Assembly: GCA_964431685.1 (NCBI GenBank)
Contig: CAYSLA010000049.1
Span: 1-21,413 of the forward strand
Source of the DNA: CAYSLA01 sp964431685
Lineage (GTDB): Bacteria > Armatimonadota > UBA5829
Direction of reading: 5' to 3'
DNA length: 21,413 nucleotides
The notes under the pieces are model-generated. The model ran no database searches and had not been told where the DNA came from. It worked only from the letters and a program-made list of their open reading frames with translations. Shown piece by piece: positions 7,907 to 15,422 of this stretch; the stretch's first letter is position 1, and each line of letters opens with the position of its first letter. The position numbers and the translations under genes are program-made.

Positions 7907-7922
7907 TTGCGATTCAGTCGCA
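7907..7922. promoter_or_regulatory. Candidate Fur-family operator upstream of fur-like gene
   Basis: TTGCGA-N5-TCGCA: the inverted repeat TGCGA (7908-7912) / TCGCA (7918-7922) sits between the -10 box and the start codon, where a bound repressor would block transcription. A related site precedes feoA (8520-8535); 12 of 16 positions match. The layout resembles the TTGC-type boxes of Nur/Irr/Mur-like members more than the AT-rich E. coli Fur box. Function is inferred. Confidence 0.5.
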
Positions 7923-7934
7923 GGTGGGTATATA

Positions 7935-8381
7935 ATGTCTGTATGCACCGACAAATCTGTCCTGGCCAAGAAGTTGTCCGCCAAAGGAATGCGTATGACC
8001 AGCCAACGGCGCATCCTTCTGGACGTTATCGAGCGAGCGTCGGAACATCTGCACGCCAGCGACCTTCTCAGGCTTGCTCGCGAAAAGGATGACCGGATCG
8101 ATCGTGCAACGGTCTACCGCACTTTGTCGATGCTCAAGGAACAAGGTCTGGTTGAGGAACTGGATCTGCTCCATCTGGATGGGTCCGAGCATCACTACGA
8201 ACTCAAGCAGGGCAGAGGCCACGTGCACATCGGCTGCACCCGCTGTGGAAAGATATTCGAATTCAAGACTGATCTTGTGGAGCGCCTTGAAGCCCAGATC
8301 GCTGATCAGACGCAATGTGAGGTTGACTCGGTCAGGATAGAAGTGAGTGCGTTGTGCGACAATTGTCGGCAGGTGGTCTGA
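7935..8381 (+). CDS. Fur-family metal-dependent transcriptional repressor
   Basis: A 148-residue protein starting at ATG 7935 behind CAGGTGGG (7921-7928). The N-terminal winged helix is clear: GMRMTSQRRILLDVIERASEHLHASDLL, then the recognition helix RATVYRTLSMLKEQGLV. The dimerisation/metal domain has EHHYELKQGRGHVHIGCTRCGKIFEF, with regulatory-site histidines and the first CxxC. The second CxxC is CDNC near the C-terminus (SALCDNCRQVV), so the structural Cys4 zinc site is complete. Length is normal for the family. Position directly ahead of feoAB makes ferrous iron (Fur proper) the most likely signal. Sequence alone does not exclude Zur, PerR or Mur type, so no symbol is assigned. It probably represses itself and feoAB through the shared palindrome. 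Confidence 0.92.
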   Translation: MSVCTDKSVLAKKLSAKGMRMTSQRRILLDVIERASEHLHASDLLRLAREKDDRIDRATVYRTLSMLKEQGLVEELDLLHLDGSEHHYELKQGRGHVHIGCTRCGKIFEFKTDLVERLEAQIADQTQCEVDSVRIEVSALCDNCRQVV

Positions 8382-8384
8382 GCT

Positions 8385-8462
8385 CCGTAGGGGAGGGCTT
8401 CCACGCCCTCCCGTAGGTTGAGCGGCCGCGCTGCGGGAACACGTGGAAGTGTTCCCCTACGG
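8385..8462. repeat. Compound head-to-head hairpin element between fur-like gene and feoA
   Basis: Ends in the perfect 9-bp inverted repeat CCGTAGGGG (8385-8393) / CCCCTACGG (8454-8462). Inside are two GTAG-type hairpins in opposite orientation. A3 has stem GGGAGGGC 8391-8398 / GCCCTCCC 8405-8412 and loop TTCCAC. A4 has stem GGGAACAC 8435-8442 / GTGTTCCC 8449-8456 and loop GTGGAA. The two loops are reverse complements of each other although the stems differ. The element starts three bases after the fur-like stop codon. Confidence 0.8.
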
Positions 8463-8479
8463 GACAAACGTCCGCCAAG
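8457..8479 (-). repeat. 23-nt bulged hairpin, copy B6 (degenerate)
   Basis: On the minus strand CTTGG, bulged C, GGAC, loop GTTT, GTCC, CGTAG: inner stem intact, outer stem partly decayed and merged with the end of hairpin A4. Its GGGACAAACGTCCGC core and AAGCAT tail match copy B5 at 17408-17429 at 21 of 22 bases. Confidence 0.6.
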
Positions 8480-8519
8480 CATGGTGGGCGAGCGCCATCC
8501 GGTGGTTTTGCGTTTCTAG

Positions 8520-8535
8520 TTGCGACTGGGTTGCA
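8520..8535. promoter_or_regulatory. Candidate Fur-family operator upstream of feoA
   Basis: TTGCGA-N5-TTGCA, 30 nt before the feoA start, resembling the palindrome ahead of the fur-like gene. A weak promoter (TTGCGT 8508-8513, 17 bp, TTGCAT 8531-8536) would overlap it completely, consistent with repression, but the -10 is poor. Confidence 0.45.
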
Positions 8536-8564
8536 TTTACTCCAGCGTGACGGGGAGATTCGTT

Positions 8565-8777
8565 ATGACTCTAGACAAGGCCAAACGAGGTTCCGAAATC
8601 CAGATATTATCGATATCTGATCCACACAGCCGGTCTTTGCTGATGCGTATGGGCATATCCGAGGGAAGTAGTGTGATATGCCAGGAGAAGCTGCCGAGAG
8701 GGCCCGTTGTTCTGCGTTGTAAGCGCCAGGAGATCGCAGTCGGGCGCAAGCTGGCGCAGTGCATTCACGTCAAATGA
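8565..8777 (+). CDS. feoA: Ferrous iron transport protein A (FeoA)
   Basis: A 70-residue cytosolic SH3-like protein that accompanies FeoB. ATG 8565 is chosen because GGGGAG at 8552-8557 sits 7 nt upstream. The frame also opens at TTG 8520, but that would put the start inside the candidate operator and without a ribosome-binding site. Family features are the opening LDKAKRGSEIQILSI, the turn LMRMGISEGSSVICQEK, and the close GPVVLRCKRQEIAVGRKLAQCIHV (the typical L-x-x-MGI-x-x-G pattern and the final I-A-G/R-x-x-A strand). Length is typical (about 75). Its TGA overlaps the feoB ATG (ATGA at 8774-8777), showing translational coupling. It follows the fur-family repressor gene. Confidence 0.93.
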   Translation: MTLDKAKRGSEIQILSISDPHSRSLLMRMGISEGSSVICQEKLPRGPVVLRCKRQEIAVGRKLAQCIHVK

Positions 8778-10645
8778 TGAGCATAATGTCTGTTGGCTGT
8801 GACCGCCAGGGCGAGCCGGAGACTCCGCCGGCGGAAGCCTGCGTCAGAAGAGTTGTACTCGTCGGCAATCCCAACGTTGGTAAGTCTGTTTTCTTTAGCT
8901 ATCTTACGGGCATCTATACTGAAGTATCCAACTACCCCGGCACTACCATCGAGATATCCAGCGGCCGTTCGGGCGACGATATCGTTATGGACACCCCCGG
9001 CATATACGGAGTCTCTTCGTTTAATGACGAAGAACGTGTGGCCAGAGACATTGTCCTGGGCGCCGACGTTATACTGAATGTGGTGGACGCGGTTCACCTT
9101 GACCGAGACCTCTTTCTTACACTCCAGCTCCTGGACATGGATATCCCAATGGTCATCGCGCTGAACTTCATGGACGAAGCTCAGAAGGCGGGACTCAAGA
9201 TCGACACCGCGAGACTCTCCGAAATGACTGGAGTTCCCGTCATTTCCACGATCGCCGTGAAGCGGGTGGGCTTTGAGAGCCTCCGGCCAGCTCTGCAGTC
9301 TGCCAGGCGAGGACACGCGGATCCGCAGACCCGCGAGCAGGTGTCCCCAGTTCTCGGAACCGTCAAGACCGTGGCCGAAGCGCTGCTGGTCGCCGAAGGG
9401 GACGAGGTAGTCTCGGAACGCTATGGAACTCCACCTCTGCAGCACCGTGAGGAAATCTATGTTCGACGCAGGCAGAGGGCAAATGATATCGTCGGTCAGG
9501 TTGTACACGAGTCCGGCGGCTCCCGCCGCTTTGCATCCGTTCTTGGTCGCGCGACACTCAATCCCTGGACGGGCATCCCGATCTTCCTGTGCGTGCTCTA
9601 CGCGATCTATCAGATTGTGGGTGTCCTGCTGGCGCAGACCATCGTTGGATTCACCGAGGATACCGTGATGCAGGGCCACTGGGAGCCGGCCGTGAGAGCA
9701 GTTGTGTTCCGCTGGCTGCCCGAGGGCTCCGTTGCGGGCACTATGCTGGCCGGTCAGTTCGGACTGCTGACCATGACAATCACCTATCTCATCGGCCTGC
9801 TTCTTCCACTGGTTGCCGGGTTCTACCTGGTGCTGTCGATCCTTGAGGACAGCGGTTACCTGCCGCGTCTGGCAGCCCTGGCGGACAGGTCATTCACAGG
9901 GCTGGGGCTGAACGGTAGAGCGGTAGTGCCGATCATACTTGGCTTCGGCTGCATCACCATGGGCACGATTACCACACGGCTTCTGGGCACGCGCCGTGAG
10001 AAGACCATAGCGACAGCCATTCTGAACTTCGCCATCCCCTGCTCGGCGCAACTTGGAGTCATTACGTTGCTGCTAGGGCGAATCGGTGTGCAGTACGCGG
10101 TTGCATACATAGCGGTGATTGGGACTTGTCTGGTGTTGCTTGGGACAATTCTTCACCGCTTTCTCCCTGGCGAGTCTTCGCCTCTGCTCATCGACATCCC
10201 CCCAATGAGGTTGCCGAGACTCGGGAATGTACTAAGGAAGACATTCTTTCGGGTTGCCTCTTTTATGAAAGAAGCCTACCCGTGGTTTCTGGTGGGATCG
10301 TTCCTGGTGGCGCTGATGCAGGTCACAGGCGCTCTGGTTGCCTGGCAGAATGCGCTTTCCCCGCTTACGACAGGCTGGCTGCAATTGCCGCGAGAGGCTT
10401 CCAACGCATTTGTGATGGGTATGGTACGGCGTGATTTTGGCGCCGCTGGTTTCGCGAGTATGTCTTTGACGCCCCCTCAGACCCTGGTGGCGCTTGTGGC
10501 CGTCACGCTGTTCGTGCCGTGCATCGCATCGGTGATGATACTGTTCAAAGAACGAGGCAAGAGAGACGCCGCCCTAATATGGGTCGGCTCCTGGATTGCC
10601 GCGTTTGGCGTCGGCGGCATCGTTTCACAGCTAATCATTCGCTGA
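8774..10645 (+). CDS. feoB: Ferrous iron transporter FeoB
   Basis: The Fe2+ permease of the Feo system, 623 residues from ATG 8774, which overlaps the feoA stop; ATG 8777 and 8786 are in reach and cannot be excluded. The N-terminal GTPase domain shows G1 GNPNVGKS (31-38), switch I YPGTT (54-58), G3 DTPG (73-76) and G4 NFMD (131-134). A helical linker follows, then a membrane domain from about residue 255 with two Gate-like halves. It carries LSILEDSGYLPRLA, LGFGCITMGTITTR and NFAIPCSAQLGVI, then ASFMKEAYPWFLVGS and MVRRDFGAAGF in the second half. The GFGC-x-TM-x-TTR form (instead of GCNVPA) is a known FeoB subtype, with the PCSAQLG cysteine kept. Expression is probably controlled with feoA by the upstream palindrome. 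Confidence 0.96.
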   Translation: MMSIMSVGCDRQGEPETPPAEACVRRVVLVGNPNVGKSVFFSYLTGIYTEVSNYPGTTIEISSGRSGDDIVMDTPGIYGVSSFNDEERVARDIVLGADVILNVVDAVHLDRDLFLTLQLLDMDIPMVIALNFMDEAQKAGLKIDTARLSEMTGVPVISTIAVKRVGFESLRPALQSARRGHADPQTREQVSPVLGTVKTVAEALLVAEGDEVVSERYGTPPLQHREEIYVRRRQRANDIVGQVVHESGGSRRFASVLGRATLNPWTGIPIFLCVLYAIYQIVGVLLAQTIVGFTEDTVMQGHWEPAVRAVVFRWLPEGSVAGTMLAGQFGLLTMTITYLIGLLLPLVAGFYLVLSILEDSGYLPRLAALADRSFTGLGLNGRAVVPIILGFGCITMGTITTRLLGTRREKTIATAILNFAIPCSAQLGVITLLLGRIGVQYAVAYIAVIGTCLVLLGTILHRFLPGESSPLLIDIPPMRLPRLGNVLRKTFFRVASFMKEAYPWFLVGSFLVALMQVTGALVAWQNALSPLTTGWLQLPREASNAFVMGMVRRDFGAAGFASMSLTPPQTLVALVAVTLFVPCIASVMILFKERGKRDAALIWVGSWIAAFGVGGIVSQLIIR

Positions 10646-10655
10646 GGTGATCTTC

Positions 10656-10826
10656 GTGGAAGAATCGAGCACAACATCGACCGATGACGGCAAGATTGTC
10701 TGTCCGGAATGCGGGGCCATATACGACAAACTGCCGGCATATACTTGTCCCCGCTGCGGAAGCAGGTTGTGTCAGACAGGTTGCGACGGGTGCAAGAAGT
10801 CCTGCGCCCTCGCGCACAAGCCGTAA
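10656..10826 (+). CDS. Small eight-cysteine zinc-ribbon-like protein after feoB
   Basis: A 56-residue frame starting at GTG 10656, with GAGGTG at 10644-10649 as ribosome-binding site, ten bases after the feoB stop, and ending in TAA 10824-10826. The acidic, Ser/Thr-rich start (MEESSTTSTDDGK) is followed by a two-knuckle zinc ribbon, CPEC (16-19) and CPRC (31-34). A second cluster follows: C39-x3-C43-x2-C46-x3-C50. All eight cysteines fall in metal-ligand spacing, which is strong evidence that the frame is real. There is no membrane segment. It is not the known FeoB-associated Cys-rich membrane protein, FeoC or FeoD by pattern. A role as metal-binding accessory to FeoB, or as redox/zinc protein, is inference from position only. 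Confidence 0.75.
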   Translation: MEESSTTSTDDGKIVCPECGAIYDKLPAYTCPRCGSRLCQTGCDGCKKSCALAHKP

Positions 10827-10856
10827 ACACGACATGTGGCAAACGGACGATAAATG

Positions 10857-11852
10857 CTACATGCCCAGCATGTCCGCCAGGGCTTCGTCGATTTTTGTGA
10901 ACCTGCATCGCACTGCAAAGCCCTCTTTGCCGGGCTCGCAGTGTAGCACATAGCCTGTGACGTCAATGCGACCGACGTGAGGGTCGGGCCGAAGCTGTGC
11001 AGTTACGGTCTCACCGGCTGGCACGCTTTGCTTGGCTATGAACGATAATCCTTCTAGGCTGATATCCACGGTTTCCCCTTCCAGCACGTCCGGATCGGAC
11101 GCGTGGTCATCGGAGTAGATGCTGTATGTCAGAGGGATGGTCATAGCGAATCTCTGATGCTGCCTGCGCTGGATCCGGTATATCACACTGGGCTTTTCTA
11201 CCGCCAGGAGTTGCTGATCCGGGTAAGTCTGGAGAACTTGGGCGGTAAACGTGTAGTAGGCATCGGCCCCGGCGATACCGATTCTGACCGGAGTCTGCGG
11301 GGGGATCTGGAGATAACGCCCGTCGGAGTCCACGGGTTGAGATAGGCTGATCGAACGGTCGCCCTTGTCCTGGACGGTCACGAAGTGAACAGCCGCATTA
11401 CGCTCGCGCACCAGTTTCAGCGACATCTCCTGGCCCTTCGGGAAGAGTCTAGTGGAGTCGGGCAGCCTTTCACATAGACCTGGAGCGGGGGACTCGATTG
11501 CATCTTCGATAAGGAAGACCAGGCTGTCGACGTCAAATGGTCGGCTTACACAGACCGAAGCTCCGTAGAGTCTGGCCTCAGCCGTGTGCTCGTCGGTGTC
11601 ACCGGCGGTAAGCGCGATCACTGGGACATCTTCCTTTGTCCTTCTGATTTCGCTCAGTACCTGCAGCCCGTCGCTGCCCGGGATCACAAAATCCAGCACC
11701 ACCGCGTCGTACTTGTCGTCTCGGATCTTCGCCAGAGCCTGGGGGGCATCTTGGGCGAATTCAACTGCGTAGCCGTCTCCGGCCAGTTTAGCTCCGGCGA
11801 GACGGCAAACTCCCATCTTTTCGCTGATTATCAGGACGCATCCTTTCGTCAT
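10857..11852 (-). CDS. Receiver-PilZ protein, predicted c-di-GMP effector
   Basis: 331 residues from ATG 11852; the frame is open 59 codons further upstream but that part has no family-like sequence. Residues 4-120 are a response-regulator receiver with phospho-acceptor D54 (VVLDFVIPGSDG) and T82. The usual N-terminal acidic pair is S10-E11 and the conserved Lys of K-P-F is R104, so phosphorylation may be weakened. Residues about 140-225 match the beta-barrel that precedes PilZ in YcgR-type proteins. Residues 226-331 are PilZ, with RxxxR (R230, R234) and DxSxxG (D263-G268), the c-di-GMP-binding signature, complete. It thus probably links a signal at the receiver to c-di-GMP control of motility, pili or polysaccharide. 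It lies 275 nt after carB on the same strand; that spacer shows no gene or clear terminator. Confidence 0.88.
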   Translation of the reverse strand: MTKGCVLIISEKMGVCRLAGAKLAGDGYAVEFAQDAPQALAKIRDDKYDAVVLDFVIPGSDGLQVLSEIRRTKEDVPVIALTAGDTDEHTAEARLYGASVCVSRPFDVDSLVFLIEDAIESPAPGLCERLPDSTRLFPKGQEMSLKLVRERNAAVHFVTVQDKGDRSISLSQPVDSDGRYLQIPPQTPVRIGIAGADAYYTFTAQVLQTYPDQQLLAVEKPSVIYRIQRRQHQRFAMTIPLTYSIYSDDHASDPDVLEGETVDISLEGLSFIAKQSVPAGETVTAQLRPDPHVGRIDVTGYVLHCEPGKEGFAVRCRFTKIDEALADMLGM

Positions 11853-12127
11853 CTGAATATCGTGCCTTTCGTGGTTGATTGGTGTTGACGCGAGGGCGGA
11901 CGTTGCCCTGGCGTCTCCTGACAGCCGGATTGAGCCACACAGCTCGGAGCCACAATGCGCCACAGATACTGCCGCACACCCACTCACCCGTACTTCCGTT
12001 GTGTGCAAGAAACGTGCCATTCCAGCCATTATGGCAAAGTTGTCGGGGGCTTTTTCGGTGGCCTACCGCGCCTGTACAGGTATCCTTGACTGGAACTTAT
12101 ACTGCCTGGCCCACAGACTCTTGGAGA

Positions 12128-15100
12128 CTACACTCTGAGGTAGTCATCCACCGGCAAGCATTCCGGCCTTTCGCCTCTCTGTTTGGAGCGAAGAGCCTTC
12201 AGAAGCGCCCTGGCAGTGTCCAGAGAAGTCAGGCAGGGGATCGAACGTTGCACACTTGCTTTTCTAATGACGGCCGCCTCCTGCTCAATGCGCTTGTCCT
12301 TTGATGCCGTGTTGACCAGCAGATCGACCTGCCCATTCGAGATGAGGTCCATCAGGTTGTGCGCATCCTTATCGCCAATCTTCCGAACCTCAGTCGAAGG
12401 CACGCCGTGCCGGGCAAGGTATCTTGATGTGCCCTCCGTGGCATATACTTCATAGCCCATGTCTACGAACTCTCGGATAATCTCGACAGCTTCCTCCTTG
12501 TCCTGATCAGCGATAGTGGCGATCATCTTGCCGCCAACAGGCGCATCCAGACTGCACGCCACCATCGCTTTGTAAAGAGCCCTCGGGAAATCGTAGTCTA
12601 TGCCCATTATCTCGCCGGTCGATTTCATCTCGGGCCCCAATGAGACGTCAACTTCGGTCAGCTTCTGGAAGCTGAACACCGGAGCCTTCACCGCAAGTGA
12701 TGGCTGCTGTTTGTACAGGCCGTTGCCGTATCCCTGCTCCTTGAGCGTCTGGCCGAGCACGACGTTCGTAGCCACCTGTATCATAGGAACCCCGGTGATT
12801 TTCGACAGGAAAGGCACCGTGCGGCTGGCACGCGGGTTGACCTCAATGACCTGCGCTTCGCCCTCATCAATCACGAACTGGATATTCATCAGGCCGCGCA
12901 CTTCCAGCGCCTTTGCCAGCTTTATCGAGTGGGTTATGATCTGGTCGATAGTGTCCTGTGAGATCGTTTGAGGCGGACACACGGCCATAGAGTCACCGGA
13001 ATGCACGCCGGCTCTCTCAATGTGTTCCATTATCCCCGGGATCAGGCAATCCACGCCGTCCGCTATGACGTCTACCTCGACCTCTTTGCCCATCACGTAC
13101 TTGTCAACGAGTATGGGCGCGTCCGGGCTGACGTCCACCGCATAGGTCATGTAGGTGAGTAGCTCACTCTCGGAATACACGATCTCCATAGCACGTCCGC
13201 CAAGCACGTAGCTTGGCCGCACGAGGACCGGGTAGCCAACTTCCTTTGCCACCAGAACCGCTGCCTCGACCGTGGTCACCGCTCGCCCAGGGGGTTTTGG
13301 TATGCCCAGATCGCGGAGAACCTGTTCGAAAAGCTCCCTGTCCTCCGCAAGGTCAATCGAGCGCGAGTCGCTGCCGAAAATGGGCACCCCACGGGCGTGG
13401 AGTGGTTTGGCCAGGTTGATCGCGGTCTGGCCGCCGAACTGCAGGATGACCCCATCCGGCTGCTCGTATTCAATGATGTTCATCACGTCCTCGACGGTCA
13501 GAGGCTCGAAGTACAAGCGGTCTGAGGTGTCGAAGTCCGTGGAGACAGTCTCCGGGTTGTTGTTCACTATTATCGACTCATATCCGGCCTCTCTGAGCGC
13601 CCAGGCCGAATGGACGCTGCAGTAGTCGAACTCAACGCCCTGGCCTATGCGTATGGGACCAGACCCGATGACGATGGCTTTCTTCTGCGTCTGGGCGGTC
13701 TCGAAATCGTGCGAGAACCCGGCGCCCACACATCCGGTTTCGTCTTCGTCCTCGAAGCACGAGTAGAAGTAGGGAGTCTCGGCCTCGAACTCCGCCGCGC
13801 AAGTGTCCACCATCTTGTAAGATGGAAAGAGTCCCAGCTTCTTCTGCACGAATCGAAGCTGTTGGGCGTGTGCTCCTGTGAGCTGAGATATCGTTTGGTT
13901 CAGGAATCTCATCTTCTTCGCCCTTGTGAACAGCTCGATCGCCTTTGGGCGGCTTGTGATGAGTCCGGATGCAAGTGCCTTGATTTCATCAGAGCGGGCG
14001 ATCAACTCGCGTTCCATATCTATTATGTTCTTGAGCTTCGACAGAAACCACGGATCCACATTGGTGATCTGCGCGATACGCTCAATCGTGTAGTCTCGCC
14101 TGATTGCCTCCGCAACCACAAACAGCCGCTCATCAGTAGCATCCCGAAGCTTGGAGTCTATGTCTTCTTCTGAAAGCTGATCGGCGTTCTTGAGAGAGAT
14201 ATGATTGAGGCTGATTTCCAGTGAACGAACGGCCTTCATAATGGCCGCCTCGAAAGTCCGATCGATGCTCATTACCTCGCCGGTCGCCTTCATTTGCGTT
14301 CCCACGGTTCGGTCTGCCTGCCAGAACTTGTCGAATGGCCACCTTGGTATCTTTGCCACTATGTAGTCGATAGCGGGCTCGAACGCGGCCATCGTCTTTC
14401 CAGTGACAGCGTTCGGGATTTCGTCAAGCGCCAGGCCGATGGCGATCTTGGAGGCTGCCCGGGCGATTGGATAGCCGGTGGCCTTGGAGGCAAGCGCTGA
14501 CGATCGGCTGACCCTCGGATTCACCTCGATCACGTAGTATTCAAAGCTCTTTGGGTTCAGGGCCAGTTGCACATTGCAGCCACCCTCGATCCTCAGGGCT
14601 CGGATAATCTTCAGCGAAGCGCTGCGGAGCATTTGGTATTCTTTGTCGGTGAGTGTCTGGATCGGTGCCACGACGATGGAGTCTCCCGTGTGCACCCCCA
14701 TCGGATCGAAGTTTTCCATGCTGCAGATGGTTATGCAGGTGTCGTTATGATCCCGCATGACTTCGTATTCGATCTCTTTCCATCCGAGCAGGCTGCGCTC
14801 GATCATGACCTGGCTTTTGAGAGAGAGCTTGAGGCCGCGTGATCCTATCTCGCGGAGTTCCTCTGGATGGCGTGCCACGCCTCCACCCGTTCCGCCGAGT
14901 GTATAGGCTGGCCGAACGATCAAAGGGTAGGGCGGATTGGAGGCGATTATCTGTTCGATATCGTCTGCTGCCTGCACTATCCAGCTATTTGGCACCGGCT
15001 CGCCGATGTCCCGCATCAGCCTGCGGAAAAGCTCCCTGTCTTCTGCCTGTTGGATTGACTTGAGCGGAGTGCCCAGGAGTTCGACATCATACTTATCAAG

Positions 15101-15421
15101 CACTCCGGCCTGTGCCAACTCCACAGCGAGATTGAGACCGGTCTGTCCCCCCAGGGTTGGCAGCAGGCCGTCGGGTCGCTCGCGCTCAATTACCCGCGAT
15201 GCAAACTCCACGTTTATCGGCTCAATATAGACTTTGTCCGCGACTTCCACATCAGTCATGATTGTAGCCGGGTTGGAGTTGATCAGGACTACTGATATCC
15301 CTTCCTCACGAAGCGCCCTGCACGCCTGTGTGCCGGCATAGTCGAACTCCGCAGCCTGCCCTATGACAATGGGCCCGGAGCCAACCACCATAACCTTCTT
15401 CAAGTCGTCGCGTTTTGGCAT
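12128..15421 (-). CDS. carB: Carbamoyl phosphate synthase large subunit
   Basis: 1097 residues, close to the 1073 of E. coli CarB. It makes carbamoyl phosphate from ammonia (delivered by CarA), bicarbonate and two ATP in the cytosol, the first step of pyrimidine and arginine synthesis. Two homologous halves are visible, each with GSGPIxIGQxxEFDY (near residues 14 and 570) and an ATP-grasp core (RPAYTLGGTGGGVA in the first, RPSYVLGGRAMEIVY in the second) ending in EVNPRxSRSS/EVNPRASRTVPF. A C-terminal MGS-like allosteric domain begins around residue 955 (GKMIATIADQDKEEAV, then YATEGTSRYLARHGV). ATG 15421 follows the carA TAG by one base. It is the last gene of the pyr operon seen here. Confidence 0.98.
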   Translation of the reverse strand: MPKRDDLKKVMVVGSGPIVIGQAAEFDYAGTQACRALREEGISVVLINSNPATIMTDVEVADKVYIEPINVEFASRVIERERPDGLLPTLGGQTGLNLAVELAQAGVLDKYDVELLGTPLKSIQQAEDRELFRRLMRDIGEPVPNSWIVQAADDIEQIIASNPPYPLIVRPAYTLGGTGGGVARHPEELREIGSRGLKLSLKSQVMIERSLLGWKEIEYEVMRDHNDTCITICSMENFDPMGVHTGDSIVVAPIQTLTDKEYQMLRSASLKIIRALRIEGGCNVQLALNPKSFEYYVIEVNPRVSRSSALASKATGYPIARAASKIAIGLALDEIPNAVTGKTMAAFEPAIDYIVAKIPRWPFDKFWQADRTVGTQMKATGEVMSIDRTFEAAIMKAVRSLEISLNHISLKNADQLSEEDIDSKLRDATDERLFVVAEAIRRDYTIERIAQITNVDPWFLSKLKNIIDMERELIARSDEIKALASGLITSRPKAIELFTRAKKMRFLNQTISQLTGAHAQQLRFVQKKLGLFPSYKMVDTCAAEFEAETPYFYSCFEDEDETGCVGAGFSHDFETAQTQKKAIVIGSGPIRIGQGVEFDYCSVHSAWALREAGYESIIVNNNPETVSTDFDTSDRLYFEPLTVEDVMNIIEYEQPDGVILQFGGQTAINLAKPLHARGVPIFGSDSRSIDLAEDRELFEQVLRDLGIPKPPGRAVTTVEAAVLVAKEVGYPVLVRPSYVLGGRAMEIVYSESELLTYMTYAVDVSPDAPILVDKYVMGKEVEVDVIADGVDCLIPGIMEHIERAGVHSGDSMAVCPPQTISQDTIDQIITHSIKLAKALEVRGLMNIQFVIDEGEAQVIEVNPRASRTVPFLSKITGVPMIQVATNVVLGQTLKEQGYGNGLYKQQPSLAVKAPVFSFQKLTEVDVSLGPEMKSTGEIMGIDYDFPRALYKAMVACSLDAPVGGKMIATIADQDKEEAVEIIREFVDMGYEVYATEGTSRYLARHGVPSTEVRKIGDKDAHNLMDLISNGQVDLLVNTASKDKRIEQEAAVIRKASVQRSIPCLTSLDTARALLKALRSKQRGERPECLPVDDYLRV

Positions 15422-15422
15422 A

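Noticed and set aside
7931..7936. TATAAT overlapping the fur-like start codon as its -10 box
   Set aside because: Transcription would begin inside the gene after its ATG and ribosome-binding site; the TTGACA/TAAAAT pair upstream fits better.
9949..10050. FeoB GFGCITMG motif as a novel variant
   Set aside because: The GFGC-x-TM form with PCSAQLG is a known FeoB subtype, so it was described but not counted as new.
9856..10110. Minus-strand frame inside feoB
   Set aside because: Shadow of the feoB membrane domain; no ribosome-binding site and no recognisable protein.
11853..12127. Promoter-like TTGACT/TATACT on the plus strand near 12088
   Set aside because: The two boxes are only a few bases apart, far from the required 16-18 bp, and no plus-strand gene follows.
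12183..15230. Numerous plus-strand frames opposite carB
   Set aside because: All antisense shadows of the clearly coding carB frame.
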